Below, piece after piece: positions 1-12,056 of a stretch of DNA of 64,000 nucleotides. Position 1 is the stretch's first letter. Each line of letters opens with the position of its first letter. A program made the translations under genes and the position numbers. Source of the DNA: Dryomyza anilis (Eukaryota; Arthropoda; Insecta; Diptera; Dryomyzidae). Below the pieces are notes generated by a model, which ran no database searches, was not told the DNA's origin, and was given only the letters and a program-made list of their open reading frames with translations. The stretch lies in NCBI GenBank assembly GCA_951804985.1, contig OX638135.1, forward strand, positions 37,860,688 through 37,924,687. Reading direction: 5' to 3'.

Positions 1-1
1 C

Positions 2-3000
2 ATTGAAGTACCTTGCGAGGCAGCTAAAAATGGAAAACTCACATTACTAGTAGACACAGGAGCAGATGCAAGCATAATAAAAGAAGGTGCAATGACACAA
101 CTACCGGAATTTGACAAAAATAGTAAGAAAGATTTTAATGGGGCTTTTGGTGGATGCGTAAGGACGTTAGGCACGACCAATATACAACACAGTAATATAA
201 AGTGGTTACATTTAATAATGCATGTAGTATCTCTTGAACAAGGAATACCAGCAGACGGAATAATAGGACGGGATAACATATGGAATAGATGCGTAATAAA
301 CGCAATTAATAAGACCATAACATTCTACGATAAAGGAAAGAATCACACTATCTGATTACCAATGAAAAAGCGAGCCGACATAGAAAATATTTATTACAAT
401 CATGAAATAAAAATCATGCCGAGAACCGCAAAAATAGTAGAAATTACACTAAAAACAAGAATTCCCATTGTATTAATACATAAACAAGAAATTTATCCTG
501 GAGTATATTTGGGAGAAAGCTTATTGAATGTTAACAAAAATAAAGTCTATGTCTCAGTATTAAATGCTACAGAAAAGGACATTGTAATAGAAAACAATTT
601 TAAACCGAAATTTTCAAATTTTAATCAGTATAGGGAATCAAATACAAACAATTCTACAATAAATACTATAAATTCAGTGAATATAAAAAATAGGATTAAT
701 AGATTATTAGAAAAAATTAACATCGATGAATCTTTAAATAAGGAGGAAATCACATCATTACAAAATCTTTGTATTTCTTACCACGATGTTTTTCACTTAG
801 AAGGTGACGAACTGTCATACACGCCAATACTTAAACACGACATAACAACACAATGGAATCAACCACCAATTAACCAAAAGCAATACAAACTTCCACACAC
901 ACATAGAGAGGAAATTAATAGACAGGTTAACAAAATGTTAGATGCTGGCATTATATCGCCAAGCATATCACCCTGGAATTCACCATTACTATTGGTACCG
1001 AAGAGGAGCGACAGAGACGGTAACAAAAAATGGAGACTTGTCATAAATTTCCGTAAATTAAATGACGTAACCGTAAAACAGGTATTTCCTATTCCGCGAA
1101 TAGATGAAATATTAGATCAATTAGGTCACAGTCGATATTTTTCAACTTTAGATTTAGCAAGTGGCTATCATCAGGTCTTAGTAGAAGAAGGTGATAAAGA
1201 AAAAACTGCCTTCAGTACAGGACTTGGACATTTTGAATTCAATAGGATGCCTTTCGGTTTAACAGGGGCACCAGCAACTTTCCAGAGAATAATGAATCAC
1301 ATCTTAACAGGGTTACAGGGTATCGATTGTTTTGTATATCTTGATGATATAGTTGTGTATGGGAAAAATATAAGCGAACATGAACACAGATTAAGTAAAG
1401 TATTACAGAAACTAAGAGACCATAATTTAAAATTAAATACCGAAAAATGTCAGTTTTTACGTCGTGAAGTTGTATATTTAGGGCATAAATGTTCAGAACT
1501 TGGCGCGTTGCCAGACCGCGCTAAGGTCGAATGCGTAAAAAATATTCCAGTACCAAGAAACAGAAAAGAAGTACAAGCATTCTTGGGATTAATTAATTAT
1601 TACCGAAAGTTCATAAGCAATATGGCAAGGTTAGCTTTACCAATTAATAATTTACTTAAAAAGGACGTTAAATTTAAATGGACGGACGATTGTCAAAATT
1701 CATTTATTAAATTGAAAGAATCAATAATTTCACCTCCAATATTAGCATATCCAGATTTTACAAAAACTTTTTTACTAACAACAGACGCAAGTAACGAAGC
1801 AGTAGGTGCAGTCCTATCTCAAGGTGAAGTAGGAAGCGACCGACCGATCGCGTTTGCAAGTAGAACTTTAAATGGAGCTGAAAAACGATATTCTACCATT
1901 GAAAAGGAATTTTTAGCAATTGTTTGGGCAACAAAGAATTTTAGAGCATACCTATTAGGGCGACCATTCAAAATATTTACAGATCATCAGCCTCTAAAAG
2001 GTATTGCAAATTTAAAAGATCAGACATCCCGCCTTGCTCGTTTCCGACACAAATTATCGGAATATGATTTTGAAATAATGTACAAACCAGGCAAAAAGAA
2101 TTTAAATGCGGATGCTTTAAGCAGAATTCCATATATAGAACCAGATATTACAGCCGTACAAACACGATCCAAAACTACACAAAATATTTTAGATCAGCAA
2201 ATCACAAAAATAAAACCACAAATCAGTACACCAGTCGTAGATGAAACAATAATAGATACAAATAATGAAACGAATTCAGCTCAAATATTAACTGAACCAG
2301 ATGAAATTAAAACCTTGATGAAAGATTTTCATGATTCAGCACTAGGAGGCCATCAGGGCACACTTAAAACATACTTTAGGATTAAGAAACAATTTAAATG
2401 GAGGGGAATGCAGAAACAAATAAAAGAATATGTTAGAAACTGTCCTAAATGCCAAATGAACAAAAGTTCAAAGTTAACAAAAATGCCAATGGTTTTGACA
2501 GATACGCCAACACGTCCATTCGATAAGGTTTATATGGACTTGGTAGGAATTTTACCTGAAACAGTGTCAGGAAATAAATATATTTTAACTTTTCAAGACT
2601 ATTTTTCAAAATACATGTGCTGCGTAGCTATCCCAGACGCGGAAGCAAGCACAGTAGCCAAAGCTTTTTACGAGGAAATTATCACGCGTTATAATATTCC
2701 GAAAATTTTAATTACAGATAATGGTTCAAATTTTGTGTCAAAATTATTTTCAGACACGTGCAAGTTATTAAACATTAAAAAAAATGCATATAACACCTTA
2801 TCACCCGCAGGCGAATGGCTCGTTAGAACGAAGTCACAGACCTTTAGCGGAGTATTTGAGATGTTTTGCAAAAGAGGATGGGTCCAACTGGGACCAATGG
2901 TTGACTTCGGCAATGCATGTGCACAATAACACAGTGCATATGTCAACAGGGCAAACGCCTTGTCGTACTTTATACGGATTTGAATTTGACATGCCAACCA

Positions 3001-3335
3001 ACCTAAAACGAAAATGTTCACCAATTTATAACAGTGAAGATTACAATAAGGTATTAAAATACCAAATACAGCGTACACATGAGATAGTCAGACAAAATCA
3101 AGAAAAAGCTAAGGAAAGATCTAAACGAAGTTACGATAATACATTAAATACGGTAGTTTTTAAGGAAGGAGATAAAGTTTTATTAAAAAACCAGAATAGG
3201 AAAAACAAATTTTCACCAATCTGGGTAGGTCCCTATGAAGTCCTTTCGATAATAAGTCCTGTGACAACAGTGATCTGTATCAAGGGAAAAGGGAAAAAAT
3301 TCCATAATAACTTATTAAAAGCATATAACTCTTAA
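2..3335 (+). pseudogene. A' pol: protease, RT, RNase H, integrase (one stop, one frameshift)
   Basis: Pol polyprotein that would process the polyprotein, copy the element RNA and integrate the cDNA. The frame is open from the window edge and opens into an aspartic protease with a DTGA active site at about 53-64. RT follows with LDLASGYHQ (motif A) and VYLDD (motif C, about 1340), then RNase H (TTDAS, TDHQPL). The integrase has an HHCC-type zinc region (CPKC near 2440), MDLVG, TDNGSNF and a downstream Glu in SLERSH, so a D,D,E core can be read. Two lesions break it: TGA at 353-355 replaces a residue that is Lys in family A, and a frameshift in an A-rich run near 2778-2790 splits the integrase core, which resumes in another frame to the stop at 3335. 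Otherwise the frame is well kept, so A' looks younger or less decayed than B. Confidence 0.9.
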
Positions 3336-3494
3336 GTTATACACAATCGAACGAACAAAAACAACGAAATTAATAACTGAACCAACCGTTCATAATGATG
3401 ATTAATCGCAATGCATAATATTGCAAACAACGTAAATAAAGTACGCGTAAATTTTTTTTTTTTTTTTTTAGAAAATATGTTTTTAATATCTAAA

Positions 3495-3559
3495 TTAGTG
3501 CATGAGGAAATAGCTATGTATTAATTGTAAAAGATGACTAGCATTAGATCATGTATTAA
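3495..3559 (+). promoter_or_regulatory. Hairpin motif, first copy in A' 3' region
   Basis: Arm TTAGTGCATGA (3495-3505) pairs with TCATGTATTAA (3549-3559), with two G-U pairs in RNA. The inner part carries AGCTA and TAGCAT, which can add a short second stem. The same motif recurs at 4057 and in family A. The function is unknown. An RNA role such as export, packaging or stability is inference. Confidence 0.55.
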
Positions 3560-4056
3560 ATGAGAAAGGAATAAAGTATAAAGAATATTATATTAGATAT
3601 TTCATAAACAAGAATTCAGAACGAATTTGCCAAAGCAATAAAATATACATTGTCATAATTGAGATAGGTCAGTACTTCAGTTTCATTGTCAAGATCATTT
3701 TCAATGGAAACAGGCAACAGAAAGATCATTGCACTTGAAGTACAGATAGATGTTAGCGTAGCACACACTAAAGTGATAAAATAAAATGCAATTCAGCGTT
3801 TTTCATCTAGGAACAATGCACTAATGTACCGAAAATGAAACGAGATACGTTAATGCAGCGTAAAAATTTGAACAATAATTGAATGATAAGGAAAAAATAC
3901 AATACACAATCTAACAAAATTAACAAACGTTTTAAATGTGATCATTACATGGTAATGAAAATATATATGTACCTATTGAATGTACAAAAGTAGTTATGCA
4001 TAAATCGCGCGCGCTTACCATTATTGAAAATTGTCAATAATGATTAAATTCACAAA

Positions 4057-4117
4057 TTAGTGCATGAATAAATAGCTAAGTATTTTTGAATAGAATTAGC
4101 ATTAATTCATGTGCTAA
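4057..4117 (+). promoter_or_regulatory. Hairpin motif, second copy in A' 3' region
   Basis: Arm TTAGTGCATGAAT (4057-4069) pairs with ATTCATGTGCTAA (4105-4117) over 13 positions, two of them G-U pairs. It is the best-preserved of the motif copies I compared and lies about 560 bp downstream of the first copy. Confidence 0.55.
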
Positions 4118-5909
4118 TGAAATTATAAAGAAAATAATGTCTATATATTAAGAAAAAAATTAAAGATTTTACAATTAAAGATTTACAGTAAAATGTTCGA
4201 TAAAAATATACAATTAAAATATAAAATTTTAATACTATAATGTAAGGTAATATAAACAAAGATTATGAATACTGAAAGTAAAAATGATGTTATATATAAA
4301 TTATTTATAAAGTTATAGTAAACATTACAAAGTAATAAGTATTTTTAAAAATAATCCTGGCTCTGGAAATGCATTTCAACCACGACAAAGAAATAAAACA
4401 TGCACGAAGAAGAACTAGCAATCCACCAAACAATAAAATTCTACGCGGAAGACACTAAGTTTAAATATTAATTGTCAAATGAGATCGTTTGATTTTGTTG
4501 GGTAAAGGTCTGAAATGGTAATATTATGTAATGACGTACAAGAGACGAATGATAAAGAAACATGTGAGAGTCATGGCGCGGACAACAACAATTGTACATC
4601 AATAACATGTTTAATTAAAAGAAAGGAGCTCAATATAAACATGAATGTGGAATTTCGACAAATCAGCAAAGTTGCGACTATTCTACCATAAAGAAGCAAC
4701 GACATTTTACATCTTTACGTACATATAATTAAAAGAATTTTATCACTCAAGGAACAAGCTAATATTTTGTAAATAAGTTGAAGGAGTATTCCATATACAC
4801 TTATTCAGCTGTCAATGCTAACCTTATGGAAAAAGAAATTTGACACATCAACAAAGTTATCATAATTGTACTAAATCAACAACATTTCACACATTATGCT
4901 GACAATTTCTTCAACAAAAGAACATAATTTCTTAAAAGAGAAGACGAAAATTAAAAACACTAAGAACCTCAAATATTCAAATATTTTTACAACAAGTGAA
5001 ATATAAAAGAATAACATCAAACAACAACATGAACGTATAATTAAAGATGATTTCCGAAGATGACAATTTCGCTACAAGTCTTCTTAAAACATTTAAAGAA
5101 GACAAATAATATCCAGAAATATAAAATTACAAAATTACCCATTTTAGTATCTGCTCTCAACAAAATACGATTCAATTTGACTGAAAAAACAACGCAACAT
5201 AGAAGACATCAAATTTAACAAAACTAAGAAAATCAAGACGAAAGATAAGAATAAATGATAATAACAATGTTTTTCGAAACAGTGGCAGAAACAAATAAAA
5301 TGCAGCCAGCCAACCTATATACGTAAATAGAGAGTAACAGAACTATCGATCACAGCAGTTTATGTTTTAAATTGATAGAAAACACAATTATATTTTTTTT
5401 TGTATAATTAATTTAATAGACTAGAAATAAGTAATGAAAAACTTTAAGAAACATTAAAATATGAAAACTATAAATATAAACAATAACTAAAGATATACTC
5501 AACAAAAATTAAATGACTTACTTTCAATAAATATCAAAAAAAAAAAAAACAAATCGTTGCACAAATTGAAGCATTTAATGACTTAGATGAATAAACAAGA
5601 AAAACAACAGAGCAACACGGAACGCAGCGATTGCAAAGCGGTAACTTGATCAACTACTGCTTTGTCAATTGCAACGTTCACTGACTTGTAATGTTATACA
5701 TTTTTTTTTTAACGTTACATAAAGTATATAAATATTACTAAAACTGCGACCATTAATTAAGTAATTGAGTAACGAAGATAAGCATTAATAAGATTCTTAA
5801 AATGAAAATAAGTAAAATAAATTATAATAATATGAAAAATAATTATTGATTTTAAATATTATTGTAAGTTAAATAAATTAAGAAATATATTGAAATATTA
5901 ATGATGTAA

Positions 5910-5967
5910 AAGAAAAAACTATTATTCTTTTTAATAATAATTTTTTCTTAAAATAAGGGGGGAAGAA
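5910..5967 (+). promoter_or_regulatory. Conserved hairpin plus polypurine tract of A'
   Basis: Arms AAGAAAAAACTATTATT (5910-5926) and AATAATAATTTTTTCTT (5933-5949) form a 17-position stem with one C-A mismatch and a 6-nt loop. Next comes a purine-rich stretch ending in GGGGGGAAGAA directly before the LTR, which fits the plus-strand primer of reverse transcription. The hairpin is unchanged in all family-A units. Confidence 0.7.
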
Positions 5968-6542
5968 TGTTGTGATTCAGAAACGTTTTTTTGTTGGTTG
6001 CAATTGGATCCGAGGCACACGCTAGCAAGTGTGCCGTCTGTTTAAAAGCAACAACAAAAGCATTGGTTGTAATTTAAGTCAAGACTAACGCCAGCATGGA
6101 AACCAATTAAGAATTTAGCACATTGAAATTTTTTCAGTTAATGATTTCACAATATTAGTAAATATCTGATGTGGGGTTCATGAGGTTTTTAGTAGTACGT
6201 AGATTTAAGAATATGCTTGCATTTATGAGTTGTGTTTTAAGAAATAAGTATAAGCAAGGGGTTCGTGAGTCGCACGATACCGAGGTGATGAGTAGAGGTT
6301 ATGTTTAGTTTTTAAGGATTACGATTTTAACTGCCTTAGAGTGCGGACGTGTTTTCAGTTTAAACTCAAGCTTGTAAAAATACTTAAAAATAATTAATAA
6401 AAGTATAAAGCAAGTCTAAAATATCCTTGCGTTTTTATTTAATAATAAATGTTAGGAAAGAATTGTGGACTTCGAGGGAATATTGTCACTGACGGTTTCA
6501 TTAATAAAGGCAAGTACAAAAGGACCCCTGGAGCCCGCAACA
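5968..6542 (+). repeat. 3' LTR of A'
   Basis: It begins TGTTGTGA right after the polypurine tract and ends near GCAACA, giving about 575 bp, close to the 554 bp of the family-A LTRs. It contains AATAAAAG near 6395, a candidate polyadenylation signal in the same relative place as in family A. The sequence is strongly diverged from family-A LTRs apart from the ends and this region. The exact 3' boundary is a best guess. Confidence 0.65.
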
Positions 6543-7530
6543 GGAGCATGTAAGGGATATGGAAGTTAGCGTTGATGATAAAATTAATGGTATCGACCAG
6601 AAGCTCCAGAAAATGCAAAAATATTTCGAAGTGTTGAAGATAAATGGACCTACACAGCATGTTGTTAGTGGTACGAGGCTAAAATCTCCGATTTACGATG
6701 GAACCACAGCGTTCAACATTTTCAAGCTGCAATTTGAGACCACGGCTGTAAGTAATCGATGGAACAATGAAGACATGGTAGCAGCGCTTATCGTGGCGCT
6801 AAAAGGAGGCGCAGCCGAAGTTTTGTTGACAGTTCCAAAAAGTGACATAAACAGTTATTTAGCGGTCATGGGTGCATTGCAACGAAAATACGGCAGTGAC
6901 TACATGGCACCTATTTACAGAATACAGCTGAAGTTCCGAAGGCAAAATAATTGCGAATCGTTGCAGGAATATGCTGCGGATGTTGAGAGACTTGCACATT
7001 TGGCGTATTCCAATTCAGCCTGTGATTTCTTGGAAATGTGCAAGATAAATGCATTCGTTTATGGTATACGGGATCCTGAGACAAAACAGGCAACAATGAC
7101 TAACCCAAAGGTGACATTTATGGAAACGGTCACCACAGCACTTACGCAGGAAATAGCGTCTACATTGTGCCGACCAGTGACGGAGACACGTGTACAAGAT
7201 GAGGAGAGAGAACATTTATGTCAAGGAGTAAGTAGAGCATCCAAAGCCAGCGTTAAATCCGAACATTATGTTGCCAACAGAAATACCGAATTGAAAGGTA
7301 AAAGCTACAACTGTGGAATATATTGGCATATGGCACGCGACTGTCGTGAAAGATGTAAATGTGTAAATCTGCAACCACCTAAAGGATACCGACCAGAAAA
7401 GAGACCTGAGGATGGCCAAAATAACGCCAGGGAACATCATGGCAATTCGGGCACTGTGTCGGCACGAGTGTGTAAAATGGAATCCAGAGAATGCTGGATT
7501 CACAGATGTTTTGGGCAAGAAGAAAAGTGA
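6543..7530 (+). pseudogene. B' gag fragment with degenerate zinc knuckle
   Basis: An open frame from about 6543 (Met at 6559) encodes a short coiled-coil-like stretch, then a retrotransposon capsid-type domain. Recognisable segments are YDGTTAFNIFKLQFE, NNEDMVAALIVALKGGAAE, LQEYAADVERLAHLAY and the TALTQEIA region, all shared with the B gag at 46277-47530. A zinc-knuckle remnant lies near 7310-7350 (NCGIYWHMARDC), but the first Cys of the usual C-X2-C-X4-H-X4-C pattern is Ser. The last 40 or so residues are not gag-like and reflect the deletion junction. This copy is longer and cleaner in the capsid part than the resident B gag. Confidence 0.75.
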
Positions 7531-7830
7531 AGACCAAGACGAGTTGCTTCAGTCTTTAAGGCAGAGTATACAAATCGCAAGTAATAAGATGAAGTCCCCA
7601 TACAACTTGAGAGCAAACTCTGAGGGATTTACGGAAGGAGAGCTTGTTTGCTCTATAACCCACAAAGGAAGAAAGGCTTATCCCTTAAGCTATAAACACA
7701 CTGGGAAGGCCCATATAAGATAATTAAAAGAATTAACGATGTCGTGTATCGGATTCAGAATACTGCAGGCGTTAGACGAAAAATGAAAGTAGTACATTTA
7801 GAAAGGTTGGCGCCATTCAGAGAGAGAGAG
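7527..7830 (+). pseudogene. B' integrase C-terminal remnant
   Basis: Reading across frames, the DNA encodes SNKMKSPYNLRAN, a GLSPKLQTHWEGPYKI-like stretch and RRKMKVVHLERLAPF. These match the end of B pol at about 52530-52730 and the C-terminal domain typical of gypsy integrases. At least one frameshift lies around 7650. It directly follows the gag remnant, so roughly 3 kb of pol is missing. Confidence 0.7.
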
Positions 7831-7860
7831 TGGATTAACATCTGTTCAGGACGAACAGAT

Positions 7861-8091
7861 TTAGGCGGAGGGCAGTGTTATGAAATGATCTAATTTGCCC
7901 CATAGTGCAAGCAATCAACAATAATTAATGAGACGCAAGACAATTCAGCGCACTAAGCATGTTTTAGAAAGAGACGGAAGATCATTCAGCGCACTGAGGC
8001 AGTGTGCGAGAAAGAGATGGAAGATCAGCGCATTAAAAAAAGTGCGAATGAGATGCCAATAGCATGCGTCATTTACGAAACGAGTGTTAGA
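7861..8091 (+). repeat. Polypurine tract and truncated 3' LTR of B'
   Basis: A purine-rich tract (GGCGGAGGGCAG) precedes TGTTATGAAATG at 7875, which matches the B LTR start TGTTACGAAAAG at 12057. The next 200 bp align with the B LTR, then identity stops at about 8091 where TATACA repeats begin. The 3' half of the LTR is missing. Confidence 0.8.
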
Positions 8092-8167
8092 ATATACATA
8101 TATATATGCATATATCATATACATATACATAAACATACATATACATATATATATACATATACATATA
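8092..8167. repeat. Impure TATACA/TA microsatellite, left part
   Basis: Repeats of ATATAC with interruptions. It is separated from the long pure tract at 8366 only by the SINE, so the SINE likely inserted into a pre-existing array. Confidence 0.85.
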
Positions 8168-8755
<588 letters not shown>

Positions 8756-9021
8756 TTTTTTTTCAACGTTGGGAGATGGAAATATTCGAAAAATACTGAT
8801 AAGCTCCTGCTCAACCAGTTATGTCGGATTCATACCGACTAAAACCACCTCCTTCATCATCCACGACCCCGCGGGACTGCCGTAAGCTGTTGCTTCGCGG
8901 GGCGGGATCAGCTACCTCATGCTGCCTCATATTGCTTCAATTGCCCGATCTTCTTTTCTACTGCATTCTGCCTGCAGTAGTTGCTCGTATATTGTTCTGT
9001 CGACCTCGATCCAGTTATCTT

Positions 9022-9454
9022 CTACTTCAGCATTTCAGTCACAATGTTTTGTGGCGTCACCCTTGCTTCTAACGTCTGCTCCAGGCACTCTCTCTGCGAT
9101 TCAAATTTTGGGCAGTGGAAAAGCATGTGCTGTGAGTCTTCCGCTTCCGCTTCTGCTTCACACGTGGGGCATGTCGGTGATTCATCCAGGCCATATTTGT
9201 GTAGGTACTTCCTATAACCCCCATGGCCGGTTAGGAATTGCATGTTTTCTTTTCAGCCATATGTTAATGTCTGGAATTAGTTTGTGGGTCCATCGGCCTT
9301 TCTGCGATTGATCCCACCTGCTTTGCCTCTCCTTTATAGACTCGCCTCTGTCCAATATGCATCTTTCTCTGTCTGATCCATTCTCTATTATGTACTCGTA
9401 TAACCGGCGCGCCTCTTCGGCAAGAAGGTCAATTGGGATCATTCCTGCCAACAC
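9022..9454 (-). pseudogene. LINE ORF2 C-terminal domain with zinc motif
   Basis: The 3' portion of ORF2: a charged helix region (EEARRLYEYI, RQSRWDQ), then a frame change near 9230 into LTGHGGYRKYLHKYG and CPTC...HMLFHCPKF, a CCHC-type motif typical of the end of R1-clade ORF2. It ends at 9022. A 3' UTR of about 260 bp follows down to the A-rich end. Confidence 0.75.
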
Positions 9455-9479
9455 GCATGCTGTTGCGATAGGAGCTACA

Positions 9480-10700
9480 CACCATCAATGCGATTAGTCG
9501 ATATACTGCCGTCATTCTTCTCCATTTGCTTTTGCCGTGCTTTTGACCACACTGGTGCAGCATACATCAGTATAGAGCTTACCACTCTAGAAATAATAAG
9601 TCTTTTACTCTGCCTTGGTCCTCCTACGTTGGGCATCATTCGCGATAGCGCTGCACTGATGCTTTATTGCAAACATATTCCAGGTGCGCGTCAAAGTTGA
9701 GCCTGGAGTCGATCATCACCCCGATGTATTTGAGAGACTTCTTGGATGAGAATTCGTGTTCTCCCATCGTGATTTTGATTGCCTCTTGCTTCCGTCTTTT
9801 GGTAATCAGTATTACTTCCGTTTTGTGCTTCGCCAGTCTCAGACCGACTTTGTCGAACCATCGTCTTATTTTATTTGCCGGCTCGTTTGCGTACATCTCA
9901 ACTTCGTCAATGTGTGGTGCAGTCACTACAACCGCTATATCGTCAGCAAAGCCGACTATGGTTACTTCCTCTGGCATTGGTAGCGTAAGAACGTCGTTGT
10001 ACATTATATTCCAGAGTAAAGGGCCGAGAACTGAACCCTGTGGGACTCCTGCAGTAACCTTGTACGATACTAGTCCGTCGTCCGTATCATAACTCTCTAT
10101 GAACATACTGGGAACCTTTGCAACCGCCAGCTTAAGTGCTGCATTTGGAATGCCGTCTGGGCCCGGGGCCTTATTGTCGCCGATTCTATTTAAAATTACG
10201 GTAAATTCTTCAACTGTGACTGCTGGTTTTTCACCCAGTTGTGGCGCTACTACTGGACTATGTGAGTTCTCCTTATGTTGTGGGAACAGTGTTGAAACAA
10301 CATGTCTCAAGAGTGTTGGGCAGCTCACTTGGGGTGATCTCTTTTCCCTAATGCTTGATATTAAGACTCTGTATGCTTTTCCCCAAGGGTCTGAGTCTGC
10401 TTCTTCGCATATTTGTTTAAAGCTTGCCTGTTTGCTTTGTTGTATTGCCTGCTTTAGCAAGTTTGTATTCCAGTTGTCTTTGATCGATGCCTGGTCTACT
10501 TCTGCCTCGTTGACAGCGCCTTCTCGCTTTGAGGCAAAGAGTTCGAAGATTTGCAATATCATTGTTCCACCAGTAGTTTGGCGTTCTGTTACTCGCTAAT
10601 CTGCGACGGGGCATTGAAGCATCGCATGCCTGCCCTACTCTGAGAGAGAGGTACTCGGATTTTTCTTCCGCTGAACCCTCTATTTGTTGGCATTGTTTAG
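9480..10700 (-). pseudogene. LINE ORF2 reverse transcriptase with internal deletion
   Basis: Linker with NYWWNNDIA, then the RT start NKAPGPDGIPNAALKLA. The frame then jumps, without a stop, to ESYDTDDGLVSYKVTAG, so the middle of RT including motif A (first catalytic Asp) and the fingers is gone. Motif B (GVPQGSVLGPLLWN), motif C (GFADD) and the thumb-like GLRLAKHKTE segment remain. The frame ends at 9636, and downstream residues (VSSILMYAAPVWS) continue in another frame to about 9480. The deletion probably removes well over 100 residues. Enzymatically dead. Confidence 0.7.
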
Positions 10701-11385
10701 GGTTTCCACAATGCATCCACATCTAGTTTCTTGGATGCCCAAGAAACTTCTGTGTTCTTTTTTCGAAACGGGCCGATGGTTCGTGTGCGTGTGATTGCAG
10801 TAGTGAATAGGAGTGCGTGGTGGTCGAAGTGTGTGTAGTGTTCGCTGACGCACCATTCCACATTCCTTGCCAATGCATTGCTTACAAACGTTAGGTCAAC
10901 CACGGATCCTGTTCCTCTCGCCCTGAAGGTATGCACATTACCGATGTTCGCCAGCACCATGTCACTGTTGGAAAATGCTTCTAAAAGTATGCGCCCTCTT
11001 GGGTTTGTCTATCGGTTTCCCCACTCAACCGCCCATGCGTTGAAAGCACCAGCAATTACTGCCAGGCCGTGTATCGTTGCATCTCTTATCAAACAGTCTA
11101 GCATGCGCTCATACTGTGGCAGCGTAGCACTCGGTGGTGCGTAACAGCGTAACAGCCAATTTTTGCTCTTACATAGCCGTCCTCCATATTCTCTGAAATT
11201 TCTTCAATCGTTTTCCGCACGCCTAAACCGCCCCATTGTCAGTTGAATCTGACGCCCATACACTATTTGCCATTTCTCTGTACTGGTCACATACGATATC
11301 AACATCAACACGACTTTCGCGAATGGTTTGCGAAAGCAAGTCCTGAGCAGCTTTGCAGTGATTTAGGTTAAGCTGAATAAATTTA
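10697..11385 (-). pseudogene. LINE ORF2 endonuclease domain, broken
   Basis: Apurinic/apyrimidinic-like endonuclease that would nick target DNA. The start reads LNLNHCKAAQDLL in a frame entering near 11380. Stops and frameshifts follow around 11240 and 11150. A recognisable YAPPSATLPQYE segment leads to AGAFNAWA near 11045, where family members normally have GDFNAW. The catalytic Asp is thus Ala here (codon at 11045-11047), followed by a stop at about 11013. The tail carries GSVVDLTFVSN and a FDHHALL segment, where the catalytic His of this fold is expected. Confidence 0.65.
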
Positions 11386-11652
11386 ATCTACGAGCATTGT
11401 TAAGTGCTTTCCTAAAAACTGGGCATCTGCTGCTCCCTGCTATATGATTCACGTCTGAATTTTTATTTAGTTTGCAGAACATGCATTCCGGTTTCTTGTT
11501 GCAGTTTCTCGCAATGTGACCATCTGCACCGCACCTTCTGCACGCCTTCGATCTATCGTGCGCATTGGTACATGTCTTCCTCTTTAAAGATACTTGCTCC
11601 CTAAGGCGACAAACAACCCATCCGATTCGCACTTTCCCTACGTCCAGGACTT
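11363..11652 (-). pseudogene. LINE ORF1 (gag-like) C-terminal fragment
   Basis: Begins with the R1-type VRIGWVVCRLREQ segment and continues to a knuckle CRRCGADGHIARNC followed by further Cys/His residues (CMFCK and a later NHIAG..C). This is the nucleic-acid-binding end of ORF1. The first knuckle appears to be lost in the region around KRKTCTNAH. The reading frame ends at 11363 and overlaps the start of ORF2 in another frame, the usual ORF1/ORF2 arrangement of this clade. Confidence 0.7.
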
Positions 11653-11670
11653 TACATGTACATATACATA

Positions 11671-11712
<42 letters not shown>

Positions 11713-11720
11713 CATTTTTT
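11653..11720. repeat. TA/TACA microsatellite right of the LINE
   Basis: TACATGTACATATACATAT followed by a TA run and a T-rich stretch. The opening 19 bp equal 8711-8729, as expected if the LINE landed in the microsatellite. Confidence 0.85.
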
Positions 11721-12056
11721 TTAATTTTTGTAATATATCATAATTCCAATGTGCTTGCTTACTCAATAGCAGTTTAGTGACAGCCAAATCTTCACAATCG
11801 ACCGAGAGCAACGACGTCGATAATATTCTTTTACGTAGTCCAGATTAAGCACAGTTTCGAATAAGGACCCGGTTACAACGATATCGGCTACTATTCGTTT
11901 CAAAATCGGTTAATTAACGTGTGACTACAATTCATGTATCAAACGTAAAAAAAGTAAAATAAAGTAAAAAAAAAAATAATTTTTTTATAACAAAAAAATA
12001 GTTGGCAAAACAAACGTTCGAAACAAAGAGCGAAACGAACGAAACGTTTTAAATAC
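11721..12056. other. Spacer without recognised feature
   Basis: About 335 bp of unique-looking AT-rich sequence between the TA repeat and the B LTR. I see no ORF, RNA gene or repeat in it. It holds the left insertion flank of the B element (ending AAATAC). Confidence 0.6.

Larger units (their letters stand above)
3336..5949 (+). other. A' long non-coding 3' region
   Basis: About 2.6 kb, AT-rich, with no substantial ORF on either strand. It occupies the place where errantivirus-like gypsy elements carry env, but I see no signal peptide, furin-like site or membrane segment that would support env. Short blocks match the equivalent part of family A: a repeated hairpin motif near 3495 and 4057, a block at 4484-4540 matching 19484-19540, a block near 5625-5690 matching about 20650-20715, and about 80 nt just before the LTR. 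The rest has diverged. Confidence 0.75.
1..6542 (+). mobile_element. Ty3/gypsy-type LTR retrotransposon, copy A' (5' end outside window)
   Basis: This is the 3' three-quarters of a gypsy-type element: protease, RT, RNase H and integrase, then about 2.6 kb without an open frame, a purine-rich tract and a 3' LTR. It is colinear with the family-A element at 12422-21504 but clearly diverged, most in the non-coding part. The 5' LTR, leader and gag lie outside the window. The right end abuts gag sequence of a B-family element, so A' was probably inserted into a B-type gag. I cannot confirm a target duplication without the left flank. Confidence 0.9.
6543..8091 (+). mobile_element. B' : internally deleted gypsy-type element, family B
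   Basis: Gag sequence runs almost directly into the integrase C-terminus and then an LTR; protease, RT, RNase H and the integrase core are missing. The same family is seen complete in outline at 12057-53308. The 5' end is cut by A' and the 3' LTR is cut at about 8091 by a microsatellite. An internal deletion derivative is the simplest reading. Confidence 0.75.
8756..11652 (-). mobile_element. R1-clade LINE, 5'-truncated and degenerate
   Basis: Non-LTR retrotransposon read from right to left: ORF1 zinc-knuckle end, endonuclease, deleted RT, and a C-terminal CCHC-like zinc motif, then a 3' UTR with an A-rich end at 8756-8763. The order and sequence match the R1 clade. A 19-bp string TACATGTACATATACATAT occurs next to both ends (8711-8729 and 11653-11671), consistent with a target-site duplication inside a microsatellite. 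The 5' end falls inside ORF1, as expected for incomplete reverse transcription. Confidence 0.8.

Noticed and set aside
3336..5949. A hidden env gene in the 3' region
   Set aside because: No frame longer than short random ones, no signal peptide or membrane segment, and no shared frame between A and A'.
10099..10599. 166-residue plus-strand frame across the LINE RT
   Set aside because: It is the antisense shadow of the R1-clade RT domain.
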